Assembly (NCBI GenBank): GCA_036924285.1
Contig: JAYKYS010000004.1
Coordinates: forward strand, 15,966,001 to 16,030,000
Direction of reading: 5' to 3'
DNA: 64,000 nucleotides
Source: Asterella californica
Taxonomy: Eukaryota > Streptophyta > Marchantiopsida > Marchantiales > Aytoniaceae
Below the pieces are notes generated by a model. That model saw only the letters and a program-made list of their open reading frames with translations, did no database searches and was not told where the DNA came from. This document shows positions 53,019 through 64,000 of this stretch, in pieces (within the stretch, counting starts at the first letter, position 1; every line of letters begins with the position of its first letter). A program made the translations under genes and the position numbers.

Positions 53019-55931
53019 GTGGAGTTAACGATGGTAGGGATTGGTGCAGTGTTGACCAAGAACTTGATGGGAGGGTTGATGTCTTCAATTCGAACCCAAG
53101 TGAGGTACGAGAAGCTAGCAACCAAAGCGGAGGCCATCAAGATTGCGATAAATATGGAAGAGAGTTTGGATGAAAGAGATATCATCCAACCTCATCATGC
53201 TGCTCTGGTGTCAACTCCGACTCCTGGTGTAGCAACAACGATCGCACCTGCACCATCACAATTGGTGATTGCTTCAACGTCAGCTCCTACTCCAACGGTG
53301 GTGCCAAGACCGTTTGTCCCAACAACGATGTCTACTGCCATCTCTGATTTTCACGCCGAGTTGAAGAGCATCACCGATACTCTTGCAGATCTCAAGATAA
53401 ACGTGGTGCAGTTACGAGAATGGAGAAACAAAGGCGGAGGAGGAGGTCAAAGAGGTTACGACAACAATCCCAACCGAAGAAATCAAGGTAACTTTGGAAG
53501 CAACCAAGGTAACTTTGGAGGAATCACTTGTTGGACGTATGGAGGTTCTCATTTTCAGCGAAATTGTCCTAACAACGGAGCAAGAGGTATCGAAGCTGTC
53601 AGAATGAATGTGGGTGGAGGAAATCCATCACAAGGACGAGACAAGGGGGTGGCTACTATCGATGTCGTGCGAGATCCCATCTACGAGAAAGGAGAGAGTT
53701 CAAACTCTTCTCATGCACCAGTGGAGCTTTTAGCTCAAGAAAAGAAAAGAACTCGATTTTCTGATGAACCGGTTTTCATGGAGGAGTCAGCTAGTAGAAG
53801 TACTCGTTCGAGTAATGTTTCGAGTACACCAAGAGAGCTAAGAAGGAAGTTGGGGATGACGGATTTCACCATTTCATCTTCCCAAGCGAGATATGATGTG
53901 GTTGAAGATGTGGGTGCTCAGAAAGCCAACATCACTGTTGGACAACTGATCGCACTTAATCCCAACTTACGAAGGGAACTCAGAGGAGGACTGAGTTCTA
54001 AGAGAAGCAAGAAGAAGAAACCCAAGAGCAAGACATCAAAGTCAGTGGGAGTTGGTGTGGTGGATGTGCATGCTTCAGAGGTATGCACTAGGGCTTCAAA
54101 GATTGAAGTCCGGTTGAAAAATCACTACGACTCTGACGTATTGGTGGATGGAGGGTCGGCTGTAAACGTCATATCGGAGAGGTTGATGAAGAAGTTGGGG
54201 ATAGAACCAACTCGTCCGGCTAGCATTGTCGTGGGGATGGCTAACAAGCAACGGGTAAGACCTCTTGGTGTGTTAGAGAAGGTGGTCGTGTCTGTGATGG
54301 GAGTTCAAACATTGATGTCCTTTCAAGTGTTAAATGACTCTAGTTATGATTTGCTCCTAGGTAGGCCTTGGTTGAGAGCTATGCGCACCACTGATAGGTG
54401 GCACAAGAGATACTTACGGATTGGGCTTAGAGATCATAGAGTGATAGTTCCTCTCTCGGGTGTTGGAGTTGTGACTTCTGACTCTGATAGACCCACTAGT
54501 GACTACTGGGAATCTGATACGGAGGACGATCAGAGTGTCTCAGAAGTAGATATCGGAGATTCTTACGATCAAGAATCCTCGTCTGAGGACGAAGGATTTG
54601 GTCGAGATGAATCATTACATCAGCTTAGTGCTATTGACTTGTTGCCTCGACCAACAGTGGAGAAAGATCCTGACAAAGAAGAGTTGAGTGAGGCAAAGAT
54701 TGTGAGAAGACTCTCTACTCTGAAGTTTGGTATCAATGTCACTCAAGAGGAGAAAAGTAGATTCCTAGATATATTTCAAAAATATATCCATGTGTTTGCT
54801 TTCAGCTACAAGGATTTGAAAGAGGTGACTCTCGAGACTTATCGAATCGAATTGGAGGAGAACGCAAGACCAGTTCGACAAAAGCAGAGAAGGGTCAATC
54901 CTACAACAGCGATGATGATCAAGGAGGAGATAGACAAATTGAGGGAGGTGAGTTTCATCTACGAGGTGGAGAACTCAGAATGGGTTTCACTCATTGTGAT
55001 TGTCAAGAAGAAGAATGATAAGTTGCGAGTGTGCATAGACTATAAGAAGCTGAATGCAGTTACCAAGAAGGATTATTATCCTCTACCATTTATAGATGAG
55101 ATTTTGGAGGAAGTTGCTGGTCATGAGTGGTACAGCTTTGGTGATGGTTATAGTGGATACAACCAGATCAAGATAGCACATGAGTACATGCAGTTGACTA
55201 CTTTCACTACTCCTTGGAGAATATTTGCATTTCGAGTGATGCCATTCGGACTGTGTAATGCTCCGGCCACGTTTCAGAGGTTTGTGAACAAGGTATTCGA
55301 ACCATTCATAGGAAAGTTTGTTCGTGATTTCATTGATGATTTTTGTGTGTATGGAAGAAAGGAGGACCACTTTGATCTGCAGCGGTTGGAGCAAGCTAAC
55401 GCTTCTCTGAATCCAGAGAAATGCATCTTTGGCTGCGAAGAAGGTCTGCTATTAGGACACATCATTTCCAAGAAGGAGATTGCGGTAGATTCTGAGAAAG
55501 TGAAGAAGATTGTGGATCTTCCATTTCTAATCAACTTGACAAAGTTGAGACAGTTTCTTGGGATGGTTGGATATTATCGTAGGTTTATCTTTTCCTTCTC
55601 AAACAAAGCAATAGCTTTGACTATGTACATGAAGAAGGGAGTTGAGTTTGACTTGATAGTGCATGATCAGAAGGCAAAGGAAGCATTTGAGGAGCTGAAA
55701 AAGGCATTGGTGACAGCTCCTATACTTGCTAAACTTGAGTGGAGTAAAGCATTTATTCTGTATACGGATGCCTCCAATGTAGCTATCGGGTGTACATTAA
55801 GTCAGTTAGATGAAGATGGGCATGATCATCCTATAACTTATGCTAGTAGGCAGATGGTGCCAGCGGAGAAGAATTACTCCGTGATTGAACGAGAAGGATT
55901 AGCGGTGATCTTTGGATTGAAGAAATTCTGA
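53019..55931 (+). pseudogene. Family B gag C-terminus, knuckle, protease, RT and RNase H (970 codons)
   Basis: The longest open frame in the window. Order: Thr/Pro spacer; knuckle region CWTYGGSHFQRNC, whose second Cys is changed to Tyr; a basic KRSKKKKPKSK; protease (LVDGGSAVNVISERL, YDLLLGRPWLRA); RT (LRVCIDYKKLNAVTKKDYYP, MPFGLCNAPATFQRF, FIDDFCVYG); connection (LRQFLGMVGYYRRFI); RNase H start (LYTDASNVAIGCTLSQ, VIEREGLAVIFGLKKF). A TGA at 55,929-55,931 (CGA in copy 1) ends it inside RNase H. The true gag start is upstream at 52,636, behind a frameshift. Confidence 0.9.
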
Positions 55932-56600
55932 CATTATTTACTAGGAGGGAAATTTTCCATAGTCACAGATCACAAGGCTTTAAAGTATATCTTTAATAAG
56001 CCTAATGCCGAAGGTCGTATTGCCCGTTGGAAGATCCTTCTAACAGAATACGATTACGTGATCGAAGATAGATCAAGGAAAAAGCATGCGAATGCTGATC
56101 TTTTGTCGAGGGCTTATGATGATGAGGGAGAAGAACCGTTTGATGATTCATTTCCAGACGAACATCTGATGACTATCACAAGCATTGAGGAGATACCGGA
56201 CGAGTACAAGGAAATCTGGAGTTTCCTTGCAGATGGCTCTTTTCCAAAAGGTATGCATACCCGAGAACGTAACGTGTTGATCAAGAGATGCAAACCTTAC
56301 ACCATGGTGGAGAGAATTTTGTTTCATCAAGGAGCAGATGGGTTACTAAGGAGAGCAGTTGGTCAGAAGGAGGCATTCAAGCTAATGCGCAAGTTTCACG
56401 ACGGAACTGTTTGCGGAGGTCACTTTGCTAGTAAGATAACAACCTTCAAGATTTTGGATGCGGGTTACCACTGGAGAGGGATTTTCAAAGAGTGTTTAGA
56501 CTATTGCAAAACTTGCGACGTATGTCAAGCATTTGCTCTGAAGTTTACTAGAACACCTCCGTTAAGATCAAGTCCAATATTAGGGCCGTTTGAGAAGTGA
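55932..56600 (+). pseudogene. Family B RNase H C-terminus and integrase HHCC domain (copy 2)
   Basis: RNase H ends KHANADLLSRAYDDEGEE. The HHCC domain is complete here: KFHDGTVCGGHFASK ... CKTCDVCQAF. It ends at a TGA (56,598-56,600) where Trp is expected, as in copy 1. Confidence 0.85.
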
Positions 56601-57495
56601 GTTATTGACTTTGTAGGTCCTCTTAATAAGACACCTCGAGGCAATAAATACATTGTAGTCGCCACTGACTATTGTACCAAGTGGATAGAGGCTAGACCTT
56701 TGAGGAAGACTAATGAGACGGAAGTGAGTAGATTCCTATAGGAGAGGATCATCACAAGATTTGGATGTCGATTAGAGTTAGTCTCAGATAGAGGAGGAGA
56801 GTTTGTAGGGAGCATGACTACTGCTATGCTACAACACTTTTCTATCAAGCCACGAGTAACGACCTCATACGAACCAAATGCTAATGGTCTTGCGGAGAAG
56901 ACCAATCTTACACTTTGTATGATGGTTGCCAAAGATGTTGGTGTTGAGACTGCGAAACATACTTGGGATAAGAGACTACATGCCATCTTATAAGAGTATC
57001 GAACAACAACGAAGACTTCTACTTGGTACTCCTCATTTCGATTGGTTTATGGAGTGGAATCCAAGTTGCCGATCCAATTCGAATTGGATATTTTTCAAAC
57101 CATTCAACGAAAGTTGAAGAGGTCGAGGGGAGAAGACATGGTCAAGTCAAGGAGAGAGCAACTCATGGAGTTGGAAGAGACCCGAGCGGTAGCAATGATC
57201 CGGATGGAACGAGTTCAGGCGTATCAAAAGAAGAGTTACGACAAACGTTTGGGCAAGAGGGAGGTAAAATCTTTTCAAGTCGGAGATTGGGTAATGTTGT
57301 ATGATGCTATCAGATTCAAGAGGGCTAGGAAGAAATTTCTTCCGAGACTTTTATTGTAGATAAGGTGTGGAGCAACTTCACATATGACCTTCAGGAGCTG
57401 GGAGGAAGGAGATTCGATCGGATAAATCATGACAAGTTGAAGTTGTTTCATCGACGAAAGTTCTCTCTTCACTCCAAGGACGGAGCGAAAATTTA
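56601..57495 (+). pseudogene. Family B integrase core and C-terminus (copy 2)
   Basis: Carries the DDE-bearing motifs (ATDYCTKW, VSDRGGEF, NGLAEKTN), but has a TAG at 56,739-56,741 and a TAA at 56,991-56,993, both in place of Trp codons intact in copy 1. A deletion of about 11 bases near 57,345 removes the PRYFDPFVV motif. The core is more damaged than copy 1's although the upstream pol is better preserved. Confidence 0.85.
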
Positions 57496-57508
57496 GTCCG
57501 GGGTAAAA

Positions 57509-58410
57509 TGTAACGACCTATGTTACACATAGGAAGTTTGTCTATTAGTAAGGTATTTAGTTATAACTAAGTGTTGAGAATGTTTATTTGCTGCCCAAGT
57601 ACTTTAAGGAGGTATCAAGTTAGTCATGACTAGCTAAAGTTAATTATGGTTAAACTTAGCTGTACTTTTAGCAGAATTCAAATATTTCCTAAAGAGTGAG
57701 CACTACTATCTTGTCATCTTGTCTAAAAGATAGAAAGGAGGTGGAAAATATCCCTTATCTCCTTTTTGACTTGATATTAGTGGTTGGATTAAAGTTGTGG
57801 ACTTTGTGGGCATTAAAAACAAGAAGAGATTCCACATATTTTCTTTTTAGTGGGTCATAGTGTAGAGGGGTGGAAATTCGAGATTCCTTGAGAATATTCC
57901 AGAATCCTTCTAGAAGTTGTTGACTTTGAAGGAATAAGCCCATGTGAAAAGATAAAAAGCCTATGTGATTAATGCTTTTACCTTAAGTAATATCTTAGTA
58001 AAACTCGATAAAAGTAGTTACGGTTGAGTTATCGGAGGGTACCAAAGTAAAAACCTAGAATGTATAAATAGAGGAGTAGAGAAGAGCTCCTCATCCTTAT
58101 TTTCACATCGTCGTAATGACAACTTGAGTAATATAGAGAGTGTGGGATATTTTTAGCATGTGAGAACTTGAGAGACGTTGTTAGAATGAAGGATTTTAGT
58201 TGATGAGTTTATGGAGAATTTTTAGTTGATGTGTATGAATGAGTGAACTTAGCATTTTTCCCTTCAAGTTCATGGTGTGCTTTCATCAAAGCCATCAGAG
58301 GTGACCCCTGAGTGAGAGACAAGCTCGACATTTTACAGATTCATCGACGACGATCGTGGAGGTTGAGAGATCGGGGGGTAGTTGATCGATGAGATTGTGG
58401 AGGGTTTACA
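57509..58410 (+). repeat. Family B 3' LTR (copy 2)
   Basis: 902 bp, TGTAACGACC...GGGTTTACA, TATA box at 58,063-58,070, preceded by the polypurine tract GTCCGGGGTAAAA. Followed directly by E LTR sequence (gttctcgg). Confidence 0.92.
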
Positions 58411-60054
58411 GTTCTCGGAAGACTTCCCGAAGCCAAGCTTCCCTTCACTGGTTTCACCTATCTTCTGCTTCCTACACGCAATCTATCCTCACAACAGACA
58501 CAAGACACTCGCACTCTATTCTTTTGACTTCTCACCTCTCATACACACTCAGAAGAAGCTTGTCGCATGATGGGAAGACATGACCCTCGACCATTCTCTC
58601 CAGATTCTGCCAGCAAGACTTCTCACAACTCTCTTCTAAGTTCAGGAAGAAGAAGGAATAGGTTGCTATGGGTCGGACAGAAGAGACCCGTAACGGACCC
58701 TCACGTCTCCTCACGCATTTTGCCAGCCTTTCCAATCTTCTAGTCTCTCTAGGAAGATGTGGATTTGAGAAGCTTGGAAGATCAAGAGGCACAGGCCTGG
58801 TTCCAGACTTCTAACTTCTCAAAATAACAAACAACTCACCAAGCCACTCGCGATTCGTACCAAGCCTCTCTTAACACAAAAGCAAATCCAATCCACCCTT
58901 GATACGAATTGCACACATTCGTCTTCCGAAGACAGTCAGGCTTCCGAAGCGTCTTTCGAAGATGTTCAGGTTTCAGAAGCGTCTACAGAAGATGTTCAGA
59001 TCTTCCGAAGCGTCTTCTGTTCAAGGTTTCGGGAGTAGAGGGATGGTAGGATAGAGAAATTGATAGTTGTGATCTCTAATTTGAGGACGATGGGCAGGGA
59101 AGCTCGAATTGCACTCGGAAGAAGCAAGAAGATGGTTGTCGAAAATTGGGCAGCGCTTCTGCGCCCAATGTCTCAAAAGGAAAAATGTGGGGAAGGAATC
59201 AATCAGTCGATTTGCCTGCAAACAACCGGGAAAGTGCGGGGATATCAAGCAAAAGGTGAGAAGCAGTGGGAAAGGAAGAGAACAGGGGAAGAACCTCAAA
59301 CAGTCTTCTGTCTGCTTCCCGAGCTGTCTTCAATCTTCTGCCCGCTTCCGGCTCTGACCCTAGCTCCAATGCTACTTCACAGAGCTGCTTCTGTCGTCAA
59401 TTGCTTGCTACACCTCAATCGAACAAGACTCCACCTTTGATTCTTCTCAGCCGTCCTTCAATGTCTGTTCCCGGGAGTCTCTGGAAGACTTCTTCAGCTT
59501 GATGTGATTCCTACTCTCAACGATTTGTCCTTGTCTTCTTCCTAACTGTGAATCGATCCTGGCTCTACTCAATTTCACCCTGCTGGCCCTCCTCGTTCAA
59601 GTCGATCACCTTCCAACTCGATCTTCTAGCCAAAAATGAGCTCGATGCGGGAAGCAGTAGTGTTTCGATCCTAATGCGCTAAACTATGCTTCTCGCATAG
59701 TTTAGGAGTTTTCGACCTACCCGACTTACCTAACCTACTCGGTGCTACTTGGTGGGTACACCTACTTCTTACGTGGTTAAGCTTCCGCGGTTGTCATTTT
59801 CCGGAAGATACGTGTCTTCTGTCTTCTGCCTTCCGCCGTCTTCCACCGTCTTCGTAAGACACAACCGAGAAGATGCTTCTTGGAAGACAGCCGTCTTCCG
59901 AAGAAGTCAACTTCTTATTACGAAAAAGATCGTAAGATCATCTTCCTTCTAAGAAAGCCGTAATCTTAAGTAACAAAGCTTCTTCAGTTATACAAACAAG
60001 TTATTAATCTTAAAAATTTCAAAAATTCGTGAATCCTGTAAATTGTGGGCACCA
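58411..60054 (-). repeat. Family E LTR fragment, TG end intact, minus strand (copy 2)
   Basis: Counterpart of 22,503-24,149, starting TGGTGCCCAC at 60,054 on the minus strand. It contains a private perfect hairpin at 59,679-59,705. Confidence 0.8.
59679..59705. repeat. Perfect 11-bp inverted repeat (hairpin)
   Basis: CTAAACTATGC and GCATAGTTTAG separated by TTCTC. Copy 1 (near 23,765-23,800) and the complete E LTR (near 33,570) have GCTTCCTGCGCATC in place of the left arm and no such palindrome, so it arose in copy 2. Confidence 0.85.
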
Positions 60055-60062
60055 TAGGTCTT

Positions 60063-60523
60063 CTGAGCAGCAAGTAGCTTTCGAAGAAATGAAAAGGCTT
60101 CTGTCAGAATCTCCTATCCTACGACCACCTGATTGGGAGAGAGTCTTCCACATTTACGTGGATGTTTCTGCTTTCGCCATAGGGGTGGTATTGAGTCAAA
60201 AAGATGAGAAGAAGAAGGATTATCCCATCTACTATGCGGGAAGACAACTCAGCGATGCGGAAAGGAAGTACTCAACAACTGAAAGGGAGTGTCTTGGCAT
60301 GATTTACTCCTGTAAGAAGTTTAGGCACTATCTTCTAACTAACCCGTTTGTCTTCTATGTGGATCATTTTTCTTTGAAACATCTGGTGAAGAAAGCAGAT
60401 TTGTTTGGGAGGATAGCTAGGTGGATTCTTCTACTCCAGGAATTTACTTACACGGTTGAGTATAGGTCTGGAAGACAGTATGTCAATGTTGACTACGTAT
60501 CCAGATTGGAGACTGAGCGATGA
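60063..60523 (+). pseudogene. Family E RNase H (copy 2)
   Basis: Open from SSEQQVAFEEMKRLLSESPI through IYVDVSAFAIGVVLSQ and TERECLGMIYSCKKFRHY to VDYVSRLETER, then the shared TGA. The TAA of copy 1 (near 24,202) is a Glu-containing sense reading here. Confidence 0.85.
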
Positions 60524-61905
60524 GAAGATGAAGTGGAAGACGAGTTCTCTGACGAGAAGCTGTTTTCAGTTTCTGCAGAGACACTCTCATATGAGGGGGG
60601 GGGGGGGGAGGCGTACCGCCTACTACCCAGAAGACGAGACTAGATCTTCTGATCTGATCTTTGTGACTTCCACAGAAGAATCTATCTTCAAGGACTTGAG
60701 GAAGTTCTTGGAAGACGAACAGTACTCCGAGAGATTGGATGTCGAGCAGAAGGCTATCTTCTTACACAAGGCAAGTCCTTATGCCATCTTCCAAGGTATT
60801 CTGTTTAAAAAAGGGCATGACAAGAAGTTGAGGAGATGTCTCGAGCCCTCAGAGATTAAGTCAGTGATCACTCGTCTCCACTACAAAGATGCTGGGGGTC
60901 ACTACGGTCTGAAGACAACGGTGAAGAAGATGTTGGACGCCGGCTACTGGTGGTCAACCATGTACAGGGACACTTTTCAAGAGATCAAAAGATGTGATGC
61001 ATGTCAAAGAGTGGAAAGATCAACAGCTACTACAAGGTGGCCTCTCACTCCCATTTTGCCTCTAGCACCTTTTGAAAAGTGAGAAATCGACTTTGTGGGA
61101 CCAATCGCCCCGGTGGCTAAAAGAACGCAAGCACGCTATATTTTGATAGCTACCGATTATGCTACGAAGATGGTAGAGGGTGAAGCCACAAGGAAGAACG
61201 ACGCTGCAGTGGTTGTCAGATTTCTGTGGCACAACATCATAACTTGATACGGATGCCCGCTAGAACTAGTGTTAGATAGATGCACTCAATTTCTAAATGA
61301 GACTATTTTCCTTCTGACCCAGTACTTCAAGATCAAGCATCGAAGGACAACACCATACAACTCAAAAGCTAACGGACGGACAGAGAAGTCGAATGATCTT
61401 CTTTGTAATATTTTGAATAAGATAACTGTTAATCACGCATATAATTGAGACACGAAGCTGCCATTTATGTTGTGGACTTTTACAATTTTACCGAAGGTCA
61501 CAACTCAAAAGACACCCTTCTACTTAACTTATGGGATGACACCTGTTGTCCCCATTAAGTTAAAGGTCCATACTTACAAGTTAGCTATTATCGAACGCAT
61601 GGAAGAAGAGGAAAGCCAAGAGCAGCGTCTTCTGAACTTTGTGGAGTTCGAAGAAGACAGGAATGCAGCTCTGGAGAAGACTTACAAAGTAGAAGCACAA
61701 CGTAAGGTGAACTATGATGGCAAGCTGAAGAATGTGACTGTTAAGGATGGAGACTTAGTTCTCCTATACGACAACAAGCATCTAAAGTTTCTTGGGAAGC
61801 TTCATCTTCGCTGGATGGGTCCTTATTGAGTCTTGGAGGTCTTCGCCAATGGTTCCTTACATTGGAAGAGCTAGATGGTATCTTGATTACCACCCACGTC
61901 AATGG
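60524..61905 (+). pseudogene. Family E integrase (copy 2)
   Basis: A run of 14 G (60,595-60,608; 7 in copy 1) shifts the frame before the HHCC domain (HYKDAGGHYG, CDACQR). TGA codons at 61,080, near 61,245, near 61,446 and near 61,827 are at the same places as in copy 1. The DDE motifs are as in copy 1. Confidence 0.85.
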
Positions 61906-61912
61906 GTAACGT

Positions 61913-62540
61913 GGAGGAGGCCACGGTCACCGCAGGAGCCCGCTACCATCTTTTGAACTTCTTGTATACTCTTCTTCTCACATATCTTGTATCTTCTGTT
62001 AAGAAGTAGGATGAAATGCAAGGTGAGTTGTCTTCTTGGTAATCCATGCGATGCCTTGCTCAGTTAGGATTGTTTAGATATAGCTTGGAAGATGAGAGGA
62101 ACTTAGGAAGCACTGATAGAATCTCGGAAGACAGAATAGTTGTCTTCTGGAAGACTAGATTCGTCTTCCGAGAGTGGAAGCTAGACTGTGAGAACTTGGG
62201 AAGGACTGAGCCTCCGGTTCACAGTAAGTGCATGTGACTTAGTGTAACAGAGCTTGAAGTATGTCGATGCATCCTCAAGGGTTGATGTTACCGGCAACAG
62301 AGTTGATCGAGGCCAAATCCTTCATCAAGGAGTTGTGTTTCGACTTCTTCTTGTGGGATTGGAACTTCACAGATTATGATCTTCTGGAGGAGGTTTGGAC
62401 AGCATTGCTTCCCCGCAACCGTGTACCTGCGAATCAAGAGTTGTCCGGGGAAGACCATCTTCCTGGACAGCGGAATGGTGGCATAGGGCCTTCCACAAGT
62501 CAGAAGTAGAGAACAGGAGGTATGAGTTAGAGAAGAAGAT
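61913..62540 (+). repeat. Family E LTR remnant, plus strand (copy 2)
   Basis: Matches 27,719-28,344. The TG end is deleted. It carries the start of the embedded ORF and ends at the same tail-to-tail junction as copy 1. Confidence 0.75.
62261..62540 (+). pseudogene. LTR-embedded ORF of family E, 5' fragment (copy 2)
   Basis: ATG 62,261: MSMHPQGLMLPATELIEAK, FDFFLWDWNFTDYDLLEEVW; frameshift near 62,450 and end after ELEKKI, as in copy 1 (28,065-28,344). Confidence 0.65.
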
Positions 62541-64000
62541 CTGTTGTGACGCAGGATTTCTCCTTTTGCCCATTTAGTATACAAGATATCGTTCCCACAG
62601 AGGATTTGCACAAGTAACGCTGCTCTAAGTTCTAAGATCTGTTCAAACACACAAATACACGAGTTTTGCCTAGAAATCCCGTCTTCTCACAAAACCACAC
62701 AAAACCACACGTCTTTCAGACACGCCAAATGGTGCTCTAGAACTAAACAAACAACTACCAATTACAATATCACACAACTATTCACAGAGAAGCTCGAGAA
62801 GATGATCTTCCTGCTTCCGAGTTGCTTCTTCCGGTCTTCTCGATACCGTCTTCCCAAAGTGATTCTCGTCTTCTGGGGGTTCAGCTCGTCTTCTCACACC
62901 TCCAGAAGATTGTCCTGCTTCGCAGAAGTCGACTAGCAACGGTCGTTACACCTTATTCTCACACTCACATTCCAACGGGTTAGATAAATCACAGGGTGTA
63001 TGCCCCCTGTAGCCTTCCCAAGCTTCTGCCTACGGAAATAGTCTTCCTGTAGCACTACAACGACATTCACCTTCACGGAAGCTCAATAGAAGTCTCGGAA
63101 ACTCACTAGAAGAAGGTAAGAAAATGGGGAAGATGGGAGAAGATGGGGAAGATGAGAAAATCCAAACAAGAGGAAACAAGATGAAAAGAAGCAATTAAGA
63201 TTCCGACAGGCTTCTAGTCCGGATCCTGACTAACAAGCCATCCCTGCTTGTAATAGTTTGGGGAGGAAGACAACAAACGTGAGTACTGTTGCACCGTCTT
63301 CTACTTGAGGATGTCGTCTTCTGTTGCGGGAAGAAGGCTTCTTTCTTCTTCACTTCGCTGCTCTGACTACTCTGTCTTCTGGGATGCCTTACCCATAAGA
63401 CCGTTCGTACGTAGATCCTAAGTGCTCCACTGAACGAGTCAAGCTACACTTCCACAACTGTTGACATTCACCTCCACTCAAGAAGAACTCTTCCCATGCA
63501 TAATTGGGAGCGAATTCAAGAAACCCACCATCCAGAAGACATGGACAAAGCTTCTGCACTCAAATCCACAATCTATTCCCCGAGAAGAAGTCACAATGGC
63601 ATTGGGAAGCTCACTCCCTCTACTTCCTGCGTCGACTCCTCGACACACCAGCCTAGCTAACAGGACTGCACGAGGATGCCGTTCCCTGTTCCTAGACTGT
63701 CCACTACTTCTATCTACATCTTCGAACCACTGCTGGTACGAGTATGCAGACCCCTCTTGTGTATTCCAAGACTATTCGTATGTTTCCAACAACGGGTGTA
63801 GTGCGAAGAACTACCTATCCTGTCTCTGCTCTAATGTGTCTCGTCTGCCTGCCCGTAGAATCGGTGTGTATGTTCAGTTGCTACAGAATTCTACAGAACT
63901 GGCAGAACTCTATCTCCTACTCTGCTATCCTACTTATGTCGCTGCCGTGAGAACCAGGGGAGGCGACCACCAGGGAGAGAGAGGCGATGACAGGAGGTTG
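62541..64000 (-). repeat. Family E LTR, 3' portion, minus strand (copy 2, cut by the window end)
   Basis: Matches 28,345-29,803, the part of the LTR downstream of the embedded ORF. The ORF itself would begin to appear about 170 bases beyond the window. I see no gene in this stretch; the short plus-strand frames here look like chance. Confidence 0.8.

Larger units (their letters stand above)
49685..58410 (+). mobile_element. Complete family B Ty3/gypsy LTR retrotransposon (copy 2)
   Basis: 8,726 bp, same structure as 13,787-22,502. The gag-pol reading frame is much better preserved, with 970 open codons (53,019-55,931). Flanks are again a truncated B gag on the left and an E LTR on the right, with no target-site duplication. 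Confidence 0.9.
60055..61912 (+). mobile_element. Family E pol 3' fragment (copy 2)
   Basis: Counterpart of 24,150-26,003. The polypurine tract and the first 1.65 kb of the following LTR have been lost: at 61,912 the sequence jumps to the position matching 27,719. Confidence 0.8.
38310..64000. repeat. Tandem segmental duplication, copy 2 (runs off the window)
   Basis: This is the second copy of the roughly 38.3 kb unit, matching 1-29,803. The match begins inside the ORF of a family E LTR and is still continuing at the window edge. The array may therefore extend in both directions. Both copies carry private stops and frameshifts, so this is not an exact assembly repeat. Confidence 0.9.

Overview
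The window is a solid block of retrotransposon DNA from a eukaryote, most likely a land plant. I see no host gene, tRNA, rRNA, CRISPR array or bacterial feature. The plant reading rests on Ty3/gypsy polyproteins (gag, CCHC zinc knuckle, protease, RT, RNase H, HHCC/DDE integrase), TATA boxes inside LTRs, and primer-binding sites of the tRNA-Asp type used by many plant gypsy elements. One RT family (A) resembles, from memory, a clade I associate with fungi and mosses, so a bryophyte is my best but weak guess.

Largest scale: the window is a direct tandem duplication. Bases 1-29,803 match 38,310-64,000 in order and orientation, by eye roughly 97-98% identical, with many private indels. Unit length is about 38.3 kb. 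Bases 29,804-38,309 are seen once because copy 2 runs off the end.

Layout of one unit, left to right. (1) Minus-strand fragment of a very long LTR (family E, about 5.6 kb when complete) that contains a protein-coding ORF. (2) Family D on the minus strand: start of gag, primer-binding site, then a roughly 3.2 kb LTR that also contains an ORF. (3) Family A gag-protease-RT-RNase H on the minus strand, with no integrase. (4) Family B on the plus strand: a partial 5' half (leader, two accessory ORFs, gag) fused directly to a complete 8.7 kb element with 0.9 kb LTRs. (5) A minus-strand E LTR whose outer TG end abuts a plus-strand E pol fragment (RNase H and integrase). (6) A plus-strand E LTR meeting a complete minus-strand E LTR tail to tail. 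(7) E gag with its primer-binding site and a second E LTR, which is where the next unit begins.

The most interesting content is the ORF inside the LTRs of families D and E. Both encode a globular N-terminal domain, an acidic/basic linker, a coiled coil and a tail. The two proteins look homologous although the LTRs differ. In family D the only clear TATA box lies downstream of the ORF, which places the ORF in U3. I do not recognise this protein. Every copy in the window is broken, so the block is decayed; ORFs are annotated as pseudogenes unless short and open.
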